NCBI GenBank assembly: GCA_017607445.1
Contig: JAEVHH010000001.1
Span: 806,001 to 870,000, forward strand
Length of the DNA stretch: 64,000 bases
Direction: 5' to 3'
DNA from: Histoplasma ohiense
Lineage: Eukaryota > Ascomycota > Eurotiomycetes > Onygenales > Ajellomycetaceae
Below are positions 1-11,129 of this stretch, piece after piece. A program made the position numbers and the translations under genes. The first letter of the stretch is position 1. Every line of letters starts with the position of its first letter. Under the pieces are notes generated by a model. It was not told where the DNA came from and ran no database searches. It saw only the letters and a program-made list of their open reading frames with translations.

Positions 1-121
1 TATGTCCCCGTTGAGGCGATGGTTGACTGATTTCATACTGTCCGTCTGTGGAAAAACCAAAGGATTCTTCCGACGAATGCTGCGCGATAGTAAGTTAGGC
101 GAAACTGACTCATCCTCTTCT

Positions 122-1347
122 CTAAATAAGTGCTGCGTCCTCTCGAGCATCAACAGATGACCGCTTCTCATTTTCGTCGTCGATCAATTTCTTCGCCGCA
201 GTACGTGACCGCTCATATCGAAGAGTGACGTCACCTGTCCAACTGGTATTCAGGAGCCGGTCCCAAATGGTGAAAAAAGGCTGAGAGAAGTTGGTTTTAA
301 TACCCCAGCTTTGATGATGGATGTCATGATAGGCAGCATTGTTGGAGGTGAAATGTTGGAGTATATCAAACGGGAAGGCATAGCCGCAATGATCATCAAC
401 CGTTTTGATTGTTGAGCATGTGAAAAACCAAATTCCCTGGCGAGTGGTCATTCTCGTCATGAGAAATGCGATGCCGCCTGAAGCAGTATCGAGGAGACTT
501 TCGAACGGATGGTTGTATAGGGCGCCAAAGGCATACGGTACGTATAGGCGATGATGGCGAGAATGGATGGTTGCTAGATGATTGTTCTACTGTCAGATGT
601 CTAATTTGGGCAGACAAGCAAAATTCAAATTCTGCTTATTATAGGGGACGATGAACTGGACTTACTGTACAGCCATTTGTTCAGGTGCAGTGCGCGGTGG
701 TAAAAGTATTGAAATGTATCCATGATAAACGCCGCCAGGACGAATTGGAAAGTCGGTACCAGATACCAGTAAATGGCATGGGCTACATTCATTTCCCAAA
801 TAGCAAACGCAGGCACAGCCACGGATGCTCCGGCAGCAGTTGGCATGTTTTGCGTCAACCATGAATATCTTCCACCAGAAATTGCAGCAGCCACTATCGG
901 ATACGATGAGAGTTTCTTGGCCAATGCCAGAGCATCAATTCCGATCACAGCAAAGGCAGAAGGGATCATATGCTGCATGACTCGCAGTCGCCGAGCCCAG
1001 AGCGCAATATTGTATTCATCCTTCCCCGCATATTGAGGTTTATCGAAATATCCTAACGTAATGCCACATGCAAGTTGGATCAATTGTTGCACAACAACAT
1101 CCCGAACAACTTCCCGTCGCGTGACACGATTCCGTTTTAAAATCTCAGCAGGAGTATGCAAACGGTACTGGGGAAAGTAGTCGTTGACGTCAATCCAGTG
1201 AAATATCAAGGACACCGTCCAGTATGCTACTATAGTACTGATTTGGCCGAGGGCACTGTCGGGAATCGGAGCGATCAGGGGCTCACGGAGAGTAAGGGTG
1301 TAGGCCGGAAGAGGCGGCAGATCCGGGCAAGCCGTTGCATTGGCCAT
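122..1347 (-). CDS. SUR2: Sphinganine C4-hydroxylase, Sur2-type fatty acid hydroxylase
   Basis: Model complement(join(122..573,666..1347)), 377 aa, one intron (GTAAGT...CTAG). Enzymes of this di-iron membrane family hydroxylate the C4 of sphinganine in the ER to make phytosphingosine. The three histidine boxes are visible: HRALH at about residues 217-221, HSRHH at 231-235 (formed across the splice junction) and HDIHH at 310-314. The run LYVPYAFGALYNHP after the second box is characteristic of fungal Sur2. Several hydrophobic segments precede box 1. The frame stays open upstream to 1500 but has no ATG there. The ATG at 1347 (context aagATGg) starts the segment MANATACPDLPPLPAY, which matches the usual N-terminus. 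No break is seen. Substrate assignment rests on family resemblance. Confidence 0.9.
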
Positions 1348-3369
1348 CTTGATGGGTGCTAGAGTCGGGCGGAACAAACCCAAACCCAGCAGGCTCCGGC
1401 AGAGGGCAGTTTTCGGGTCGATTACCCAGGAGACGAGGCAGTTAAAGAGATGGATTAATGGGGAGACGAGGAGGGAGTAAAACGCAAACTTTAGCAACAA
1501 GTTAATAGAGAGAACCCAGGATTATTTACCTCCAAATGACGTCCCGTTTTCCTAGTTCTTCTGGATCTTAATGTTCTTATTCACTCTCGCTAGAAGAATC
1601 GAGTTCGATCATCAGCAAATTTACGAAGGTGACAGGACAGGAAACTTGGTAGATCAACAGATTTATTGCCTTATTTTCACGTGATCGACGGCTCGCCAGC
1701 GACGCCCAATCCGGCAACACGCCACCATGGACTCGGGCGGATATAAATTCAAGGTGCTGCTAGCTAACTTGTACTCCTGCGGAGTGATTATTGGCGACAA
1801 ACGACAGGAATCAGAAAAGCCGACCTCGTTGAAAAGCTCCACTCGACCTCCTCTGTCTGTGCGAAGATCTTTATGCTGAGGGAACTTGTCACTAGGTAAC
1901 TACGGAGTATTATTCGGGATATTACGAGTTACTAGGTACTAGTAGTAAAAATCACAGCTAGTTACTACTCTTCAGACGATACTATTATGTCCAAGTTTTT
2001 ATTTGACGCTATCACAAACCAAATAATCCTTCGAGAAGTCTTCACGAGGAATTGCGTGAACTCGGCAGCAGCAATAATCCCGGGAGGCTATGATACAGCC
2101 ATTTCAGCTCCCCTGGCCAACTGGCCAGGACGTTAGCTTTATTGTCATCAAAACTGTTTGGGCATTCCCATGGTGACACCTATCCTGGTCCAGCAGCGCA
2201 TCAACAACCTGTGGGGTTGTTGGGAACTTGGGATGAACAAGGGGCTCGACTTTTCTCGTTGGGCAAGGCTCTTCGGAGTGAATACAACTGGTAGTTACAG
2301 GTATTTCTTATGTCCAATGCTGTTCTGGTGATAGGATGCCCAACCCGCGAGTCAAAATGTGTCTCTGTCAACACGCAATCCCAGCTGACGGCCTTTCGAG
2401 ACTTGCATCTTGGGACAATTCACCGAGATAAAGTAGAGCTTTTCAGGCCGGAGCCTGGTATCGATGGGGTCTCGCGCGTTGCTCGTCGAACCTTGGGCAG
2501 TTGGTTTACTTTGTAATCGTTGTCTGTTCCCACTTTTCCGAAGCAGTGAATGCTAAAACGATATCGTCGAGCTGCGAGATTCTGACGAGAATGTCGTACT
2601 CTTAATGATTACATCCCGTAAGAGTGATTCTTGACCGGGATGTGAAAGGGGAAGGCTGGCGGAGGGCAGAATACAGTTGGTGTTCACGGAATACCCATCC
2701 ATAACATGGCACAACTCTTCCACGAAGACAAGAATAGGGTGGTTATGTGGGTCCCAGATGAAGCAGCCATCGTCCAGGTATCCTTCTGGCAACCTGCCTA
2801 TTGCGGGCTGCTTCATCTCATCTGCTTTTCTAGGGGCCTTTCCGTCGGACTCAGTCGGACCCAAATCTTTAGAGCCTGAGTTCATAAAGACAACTTGAGC
2901 AAATGAGAATTGAAATAGCTGTTGTTGTCTGTCAGGTTCAAGTAAACTACCACTGCTAGAATTTCTTGAGTACAATGCTACCCTAGCAAATTGCAACACC
3001 TCCAGACAACCTCTCAAAAAATAAAATTTATAACCCCTAGTTACATGGGAATACCAACGACATCTAGTGGATATCCTCGTGTTACAAATCGAGCCCCACT
3101 CTGTCTGTCTCTTTTCAGTCTAGCGCCTTGTGCCACCCACGAAACTCTGTTATCACCAAGATAAAAAGGGCTAAAAGAAAGAAAAAAAAAACATTTGGTT
3201 CCCCCGCTATCTATCTACCTCTGTTCCAAGGCTTCGTTTACCACCAATCCTCTTTATCCTCTGCTCCACACTTCACCGTGTGCAATAAACCCATTCCTCT
3301 TCTTCTTCTTTTTTTTTTTTTTTTTTTTTTCTTCAACACGCGCTATATACCGTTGCCAACCAAGTCGCC
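1348..3369. other. Intergenic, no supported gene
   Basis: About 2 kb between the divergent Sur2-like and TCTP genes. Short open frames exist at 2310-2516 (+) and 2553-3017 (-). The latter begins with TTG and resembles no family I know. The end holds a pyrimidine-rich leader for the TCTP gene, including 22 T at about 3309-3330. A motif tacggagta lies near 1904; it recurs at about 24728 and 38833. Confidence 0.5.
3309..3330 (+). promoter_or_regulatory. Poly(T) tract in the TCTP upstream/leader region
   Basis: A run of about 22 T within a longer pyrimidine-rich stretch (3290-3334) ends 39 bp before the TCTP start codon. CT/T-rich leaders are common in front of highly expressed fungal genes. A promoter role here is inferred from position only. 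Confidence 0.4.
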
Positions 3370-4350
3370 ATGATTGTCTATAAGGTCAGCACCCGATGTA
3401 CCCCGCTCTTCTTGATCCCCCTCTTATGAGTACCTGCGAGATGGACAACCTGTCAATGGCACCACGAGAGCAATACCCACGAATGGGAAAAAGAGAGGAT
3501 ATCTGCTGACATTCGCCCTTCATAGGATATCGTCTCAGGGGATGAGATCATCTCCGACACTTGGAAACTCATCGAAACCCCAGGTGGAGTCCTGTGGGAA
3601 GTGAACTGCAAGAAATATGTCAAGGGCGCAGAAAATTTTCGTCAGTCAACTCTCAATTACCTACTTCACAAACAGCAAAATGTGTTCCTGTCTTCTCTGT
3701 CCTATATGGATCGCTAACAGAGAATCCTGGTATTATAGAGCTTGAGGGTGCCAACCCCTCTGCCGAAGAAGGCGGGGATGAAGATTACTCTGGTGAAGGC
3801 GGTGGAGAGATGGTTCACGATATCGAGGTCTCCTTCCAGCTGAATTGGCTGAAACCAGACGAAAATGGCCAGGAAACTAAACCCCCCAAGGAACAGTTCA
3901 AAGCTCACCTCAAATGTAGGTTAAATCTAATTTGGGCTGTCTCAACCCGCTATGCGGCCGCCCAAGCCATCTCGTTTCTTAGAAAAATATGCTAATTTGA
4001 CTTCGCCTACTGGAACAACAGCGTATGTCAAGAAGGTAAACAATGCTCTCAAGGAGCGCGGAGCGAGTGAAGAAACTATCAAGGAATTCCAGGCTGGCGC
4101 TCCTGCTGCCGTCAAGAAGATCCTCGCTAACTACGACAACTACGATGTTCTTATGGGTTCATCCATGAATGGTGATGGAATGTAAGCCTTACTTTTTCCA
4201 TGGATATCTCCGAGCTTACATGGCTTTTTTCTGCCACTATCATATACTAACACATCAATCATCAGGCACGTTCTCATTGATTTCCGTGAAGACGGAATCA
4301 CGCCCTTTGCCACCGTTTGGAAGCACGGTTTGGTTCCAGAGAAGGTTTAA
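3370..4350 (+). CDS. TCTP: Translationally controlled tumour protein (TCTP/Tma19)
   Basis: Model join(3370..3384,3526..3640,3739..3915,4022..4181,4266..4350), 183 aa, four introns. TCTP is a small, abundant, ribosome-associated cytosolic protein linked to growth control. Signatures: the N-terminal MIVYKDIVSGDEIISDTWK, the loop segment ANPSAEEGGDED, the helical YVKKVN...IKEFQAGA region, and the C-terminal FREDGITPF followed by KHGL and ending EKV. Length fits the family (about 170-185 aa). Exon 1 has only five codons. For intron 3 the first plausible acceptor (3981-3982) would create a TAA across the junction. The next one (CAACAG at 4016-4021) restores HLKSYVKKV and is the correct choice. The stop is followed directly by a run of A residues. 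Confidence 0.93.
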
Positions 4351-5193
4351 AAAAAAAAAAAAAAACGGAAGACACGAGGGACACTTCTCAAATTCATTTT
4401 GTTATCCTATCATAGCCAATTGCAAAGGATAGCAACTGCCCGGTCCAACTTTCACATTGATGATAATGAGATAATTCACCCGCCACCCATAGCAAACAAC
4501 GATTTAACTCTCCCACCCCCTGCCCCGCGACCCCTCCTCCCCAACTGTTCTTCCCCTTGCGCCGGCCCCGGGGGTTGGAAGTCCAACTTTCTGTTCCGTT
4601 TTCGGTGTCACTGTCTTCTGCACATGCGTTTTCCATCCCCGCCGTTTGATCTCTTATACCGCTAAGCGCCACATGAAATAAAGAAAGTCTAGTTTTTGTC
4701 AAAACTATATTTCTTTCCTTTTTTGCAAATCAAAAGATCTCATTAAAGACAGGGGTGCAATGTGAATTGGGTTTAAAAAAAAAAAAAAAAAAACCGTCAT
4801 TTAGCTTCTTAAGTTTAGTAACTAGTAACTTTGATATGGTCGTGGTACATACATCTGTAAATCATACCTGCTTATTGAACAGGATGTATCAGCAGAAAAA
4901 TATTCTGTATATTTTTAGTTAACTCGTATAAATTGACTGGTTCCCCCTGAGCCTGAAAAGATATATACTTTATACATCCACCAACCTGCGATTAGTAGAA
5001 ATGTATTTCATGAACTGAACAGTTCTAATCATACTGTCTAAACTCCATTCTCTTCCTTGTCTGACTTCTTGCTTTATGGAGTTTATGTGTTTATCTGCTT
5101 AAACACCAAAAACACCTAACCAGAAAAGGAAAAGAATTGAAAACATTGAAAAATTGAACACAGATATAATCTAAACCAAGAGAAAAAAGATTG

Positions 5194-5226
<33 letters not shown>

Positions 5227-5274
5227 AAAGAACCCTTCAACTCCCACTTCCTATTCAAATCCGCCATTCACCCG
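4351..5274. other. Intergenic between convergent TCTP and transcription factor genes
   Basis: No coding signal. Contains A-runs at 4351-4365, 4775-4793 and about 30 A at 5194-5223. The two flanking genes converge here, so the stretch probably holds both 3' UTRs. Confidence 0.5.
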
Positions 5275-8200
5275 TCAGGGCCCACGACCGTTGTAATACT
5301 CAGCTGCTAACCCAAGATCCATTAATACCGCGCCCGACTCGTCACCGCTTAGAACAGATTCTCCTCCACCTCCTCTTCCACCACCTCCACCACCACCACC
5401 ACCACCGCCACCACCGCCACCACCACCAGCGATAACACTAGTTCCCATGTTCCCACCCACCCCTGCGACTGGCCCCATCATGCCAGTATTGATGCTATCA
5501 AGATGCATCAAGTCATCAACGACAGGAAGTGACGGCCCGAAAACGGCATCCCACTGGTCCCAGTCGAATTGGAGGTTAAGAGGATCTGGTAAAGGATTGT
5601 TCGACCCAGGGCTAGGAGATTGGAAGGGTAAGTTGCGGTTAGGGTTTGGGTTTTGTTGCATATCGACGTTGATGTTGGGTGCGGTGGAGATTGGTACAGG
5701 CATGGGGAGGTTCGGCGCCGTAGGATGTTGGGTTGACGTGAAAGTGGGAAGGTTCACGGCGTTATTGCTGTCGTGGCTACTGGTGTTGTGGCTTGTGGAG
5801 GAGGTAGGAGTGTTGAATGTTCCTGGTGGTGTAGTGGGATTAGCGGTTGTGGTTGCGGGCGGCGGTGAAGGGAATTGGTATGCGGATGCATCGTTAATAG
5901 TAGAATGTGAGAATTGGGAGGGAGAGGACCAAGGCTGTTTGGTAGTGTCGCCCGCCTGAGAGGGTTGGGATGTAGCAGCAGGCCATGGAAATAGATTATC
6001 TGGCAGTGGACTTGTAGATGTGGCGTAGTCATGGGAGGAAACATGATTGGCTTCTAGTTTGGTATGGGGATGCCTTTCTTGGATAAATTTGTCTTCTTTA
6101 TGTGCGTTGTCCCTCGCGTTCTGCGCTCGCGCCCGCTCTCGTTCCCTTTGTGATTTCACCGATTGGCTATTGCTGGGTATATTACGATCGCACGGTTCCT
6201 TGACGGGCGTAAAATAGCCATCAGCCAAACTCCGGAACGTAGATCCCCGGCGTTCTTTAGGAATTTGCATAGGCATGTGCTTATTAGTCGGACGACGAGC
6301 CTCCTCCTGTGCCTGTTCTGTCCATAGTACGCTCGGGTCAAGCCCTGCTTTTAGCCAGGCTTTCTCCCGCAAACGTCGTAACATGTCCCACGCTTCACGG
6401 CCGCCGTCTCTGAGGGGCCGGGAAGTTGATATGCCATCCTCGCCGCCCACCACGCCTCCGTCAGGGCCAGAAAGCGAGAAGATCTTGTCGATGAAGGCGC
6501 GGGATTTGGGTGCCTCTGCAGTTTGCGGGCGTTCGTATAGGTCGATAAGCACTATCCTGCCCATCCTGTTAGGTCAAAGAATAAAAGGTATGTAGATGCG
6601 GGGTTTTGGGCGGCATACATTGTAGCATGCATGGGTTGGTGGTTACTATGGTTGAATTCAGCTCATATCACCAACATATATTCTTGGGGGGTATTAAAGA
6701 CTCACCCTGGCCAGCTCCATTGAAATGGCTGGAAATCGGGATCAGTAGCTAGCAGAATAAACTTTTCCATGAACCCATGACAATGGCGAAGAGCGCTGGC
6801 TTTGGTTAGCTGTCATATATCAAAGTAACGACCAATATCTGTGCCAATGTTATCTCAAGGGATACATATATACATACCACTGACGAGCAACTGGCCATAT
6901 TTTGCTTTTTGCATTTTTCAAGAAAGGTTGATATGCAACACAAAATGCCTGGTGCACGTGTCAGCATAAAAACAACGCAACGAAAAGCCAAAATTAGGTT
7001 ACCTTGTCGACGAAAAGGGAAAGTAATATCCTAGCCCACTTGTGAAAAGCAACCAGGACTGGGGAGTGATACTGCTCTAGGCAGCTAGGGCCGATGTCAG
7101 ATGTCGTAGATTCATTAGAATCCATAGTTGTAGATGCAGAAGAACATGATGGATTGGAGTGATAGCTGGAGGCATCGCGGCTGGTAGGGCTCACGGATGT
7201 TGATACCGGTATCCGATCGACTATTGCCTTTAATTCAGATTGAAGGTCAATCAAAATTGTACGCAAATCTTCCATGTCCCGTCGAGTAACTGGTTTGGTC
7301 CCTAATTGAATCTTCAGGATCTTTCGAATCGCCTCTGAGGTGAAGAATTAGCACACAATTAGCATCTCGCAACGAAACTAAACAATAGCATATAGGCGGA
7401 CTAACGAGCCATAACATATTTTCCTTTGGCAGATAGATAATACACATTCACCATGGATGAACCTGGGCACATATTCGGATCACTTGGGCAATCCGGTTTC
7501 CGCTCATTGCTGCTAATCATGCGTTCGTACTCTGCCGCTTCAGGGGTATCTAAAAGAGTATCTTTAACTTCGCTTGTAATGCGTACATCCCAGTAATTTT
7601 CATCACTCACAAGAGGAGGGAGGCCGCTGGACATCGCTACTACACCATCCATATGGACAATATGCCACCATATGCGTCTTCTAGCCTCTGCCTGACAGGC
7701 TGAAATGCCAAATTGAGCAGGGTCTCTGTGCAACCCCATGGTTTGGGCAACACGAAGGGCAAGGCTGATGAACAAGCTACTCGCCAGCGGCTCTTCTTCT
7801 CTGGATAAAATAGTCTGGACAAGAAGGAACGCCTTGAGCCCATGGATTGATGGGTTTCTGGGAAACGATATTCTGCGAAGCCAACGTGTAACTTCGTCAT
7901 GGAAAATGGTAGACAAGGCGGCCCGACTTTCGACGTCAAACTCATCGCGGATCGTCCAGAGCGATATTGTAACAGAGCCACCGTACCAGATGGCATAAAG
8001 AAGTGGAATAAAGGAAGGATCAGGACAAGGTTCTCCAGATTCCCCGGAATTCTCGTACCAATTCCAGAATGCCTTGTATTTTTTGAGAATCGAAGGGGGA
8101 TGCACCACCGGGCTAATAGCATGCACTCCGGACATGAATCCTTTATACAGAATGCCGCTTTGTCGTTTTGTAGGGACATTCTCCAACATATTTGATTCAA

Positions 8201-9507
8201 CTGGTTTGTCCAGTGATCCCGGCAGCTCTCCCAATGGGAACAGCACTGATTTGCTAATCGAGTCCTTGCGGGTATGTGGTGTTGTCTTTGTTCCGCGACT
8301 ACTGCCTGGGGGCGTCAAATCCTGGCATTCATCTTCATCCAAAGAAGAATATTCATCACTTGGACTGGCTGAGCGATCATTGGAGAGGGTTTGGCCTCGC
8401 AGTAGCCGGTTAAGCTCCGTTATCTGCGGTTAACAGAAATCAGTAGCTGGCTAGGTTACACATTGGATGTTTTCGTGTGATTGTACCTCGCGCGAGATGT
8501 ATGCCCAATAGGTCGTTCCAACATATCTATAAAACTTTGTCAACCAACTTCCAACATCCGTAATCCATGCCTGCCTGGACTTCGAGGAAAAACCAACCTT
8601 GATTTCCCACCTTCTTCCAAACTTAGGTGGCCCAAATTTAACGACCCAACCGGATCAACAAGGTCCGTTTCCAGGCCGCTCGGGATCGGAAAGTCATCAC
8701 CGGTGCTATTTTCAGTATGCCCTGTTTGGCACCGTCGAGCTTTCGACGACTGACCGGCAGGGGACGAAATGTCCGCTAACTTCAGATAATCAGTCGCGCC
8801 TCGCTGCTGAAATTCAGCATCAATTGGCGTATCATGTATCAGCCTCTGGCCGGCCGTATTAAGTTTTTCGAGAGACTGAGGCCCATTTGTTCGAGTCCAT
8901 TTCTCAACAATGGCTGTGAGTTGATCCAACCTGGAGGCAATAGCTTGTGAATCTGAAAACTGTTCGCGCAGCGCAGCCTGACCCCGCTGTATCTCTCTCA
9001 ATATGTGGTACGGTGTTTGCACTTCGACAGATGAACTTTCAATAATTACGGGGTCGTTTAGCTCCCTCTGCCGCTTAATACCATGACTCTTATCTCCTGA
9101 ATGGTGCGGTGACTGGGAGAAATCAGTCAGGGACGAAGAGTTGTATACACATTCGGATTTCGTTTTTTCACAAGTTCCGCATGTCGGACGGACCTACCGA
9201 TTGAAAACAGGGCAAATTAGCAAGTCATATAGCTTATCGCTTAGATATTCCGCATGGTTTATCTTTAAATACGTACGGTGTCGCATTTCACTTTGCGCCG
9301 CCGACAGATAAGGCAGCTCTTGGTGATTCGGAAGCGAGTGATAGGCTTCGGCGCGGGCAAGTACGACCTCCTCCTGCGTGATGCATGGGTTGAAGACGTA
9401 GCATGTATATCTTTTGGTCTGATATCATCAGCAGGGAGTCTGGCAACTGAGTTGCTGTCCTGCATAGTTAGTTCCCTTGCTGATTCCCATGCCTGGCGAT
9501 TGGCCAT
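5275..9507 (-). CDS. Zn(II)2Cys6 transcription factor with fungal-specific TF domain
   Basis: Model complement(join(5275..6565,6706..6795,6878..6948,7003..7334,7406..8423,8487..8526,8598..9193,9277..9507)), 1222 aa, seven introns, phases all consistent. The DNA-binding binuclear cluster is complete: Cys65, 68, 75, 82, 85 and 92 (CLICRRRKVKC plus C-GT-C and a last Cys), split by an intron between the third and fourth Cys. A basic stretch precedes it. The middle region (about residues 260-720) carries the fungal-specific TF homology: RYVGTTYWAYIS, GLHRDPAQF, EARRRIWWH and a later FLKN...W and FMEKFILLATDPDFQPF segment. The C-terminal about 430 residues are low-complexity and rich in Pro, Ser, Thr and Asn, ending in a poly-Gly run. 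The target pathway cannot be told from sequence. Start is ATG at 9507. Confidence 0.85.
5369..5432 (-). repeat. Triplet repeat (CCA/CCG)n encoding poly-glycine
   Basis: Imperfect (CCACCN) triplets encode a near-continuous run of about 24 Gly, broken by one Arg, near the C-terminus of the Zn2Cys6 factor. Triplet arrays like this vary in length between strains. Confidence 0.85.
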
Positions 9508-10265
9508 CCTCGGCCTCGAGGCTAAGAGTAAGCGGGATTAGAAGAATTGACCCAAAACCAGTTGTATAGACAAGGGAAAACGGAACAGGTCAACTGTTTG
9601 TACAAATATTCTGAGTTGCTCGGGTGCTTGCAAGGAGTCTGAGTCCAGAGCCACAGAGTGGGGTCTATCTGGGGTTGCGAGAACTACGAACATTCTATTC
9701 TTAATATGACTCAAAACGGCACCGCCACCGTCGGGACCCATGGAAACGAAGGGAATTAGGAACAAAAATCAAAACATGAATACTCCTGACGTCTATCGTG
9801 TTTATTCTGATTGCTTGTTAGAGCCCTCTATTTATTGTATTATTGCACACCTGCCAAAACAGCCCCAAGCAAAATGTCTACAAAAGGTATTGTCATTGCT
9901 CTTCTCATGTGCTAGACAGATGGGCTGGAAACGTAGGATTTGTACCGTTCTAGAGACTGAAGCACGTTTCGTAACTTAATGAACTCTTTGTTTCGAACAA
10001 GTAGAAAGGGTGGACATCACTAAGAAAGTCCGAGACAAACTACTAGTACTCTTTCGCATATGCAGCACTCCTTCACGCACGATAAGGTGCCGGTAGATGA
10101 TGATCTGGAGCAGAATGCCCATCACCATTCAAATATACTCAACCAGGCGTTTAAAAAAACTCCGTCCATTGGGTAAAAGTTCCCCATCGCCCCTGATCTG
10201 CTAATTCGTGCTTCTAACACTCCAGATTATAATACCTTGCGCCCCTGCCCAACTCGGTCAAAGAA
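9508..10265. other. Intergenic upstream of the Zn2Cys6 factor
   Basis: No supported gene. It lies between the transcription-factor start and the Sec65 3' end; both genes are on the minus strand, so it should hold the factor's promoter and the Sec65 3' UTR. Confidence 0.4.
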
Positions 10266-11129
10266 TCAAGCCTTTGCCTTCTTCTTTTCCTTCTTCTTTT
10301 TGGATTCGGGGACGCTCCCGGGCATAATTGGCATATCTCCACCTAATCCTTGCTGTTGCATTTCCAACATCGCTTCCTTAAAAGGATTATCACTCACACC
10401 TCCGCCCGTGAGTGCCGGCGAATGGAATGGCAGGATAGTTCCAAGTTTCCAGCCACGCGGCGCAGCAGGGGGTGGTATGGGTTTTTCTGGTACAGAAAGC
10501 CCGCGGATACGTAGACGAAAAGGGGATTCTTCCGTAGTTGGATGTTCGCGGAGATATTGCGCTACTTTGAGATAAAGGTGATGTTCTGCACGAAATTCAA
10601 GGAGGATTAGATCCGATACTTACGCTGAAGTGGGCGATGGGATGGTGAACTAAAGTAACATACTGTTTTTGACAATATCAGTTACTGGTGTGCCATCATC
10701 GGTCTTTAACTGTACCCTAACTCGGCCTGGATTTGCCCAATCTTTCGGGTGTAACTTCTCCGGCTCCAAAATCCCGACGCGTAGTCCTAGCACCTGTACA
10801 GCATCCAAGATATCTCGGGCAAGCGGATTCTCTACAGCCAACTTCTTATTGACCTTCCTCCCCTCGGTTCGAGAACGAGTTTTGTCGAAATATATGGGAT
10901 ATAGGCATTGATAGCAGCGGGGGATATCTCTGTTGTCGATTTGGGGAGGGTAGGATTGCGCAGAGGCTGAGGTTTGGGCCTGCGGGGACAGCCTTGATGT
11001 AGTCGCTGAGGGAATATTGGCAGGGGATATAATAGAATTCGCAGGCAAGTTGGCGGGGTCGAAGTCGGCGGGATCCATATCATCTGGATCGAAATCCGAG
11101 ACCTCCTCCACCCTGGCATGACGGGACAT
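10266..11129 (-). CDS. SEC65: Signal recognition particle subunit SRP19/Sec65
   Basis: Model complement(join(10266..10585,10664..11129)), 261 aa, one intron (GTATGT...GTGCAG). SRP19 binds SRP RNA and helps load SRP54 during co-translational targeting to the ER. The SRP19 core runs from RDIPRCYQCLYPIYFDK through KTRSRTEGRKVNKKLAV and NPLARDILDAV to the RVRVQLK strand and VKNKHHLYLKVAQYL (the last formed across the splice). The C-terminus is a Lys-rich tail (KKKKEKKKAKA), usual for fungal Sec65. The acidic N-terminus MSRHARVEEVSDFDPDDMDP matches the family and sets the ATG at 11129. The frame is open further upstream only through a GTG. No anomaly. Confidence 0.93.

Noticed and set aside
2553..3017. 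154-codon open frame on the minus strand
   Set aside because: Begins with TTG, has no recognisable motif and lies in the TCTP upstream region; chance frame is more likely.
3739..4021. Apparent stop codon when joining TCTP exon 3 to an acceptor at 3981-3982
   Set aside because: The next acceptor (CAACAG, 4020-4021) gives the conserved sequence without a stop, so the gene is intact.
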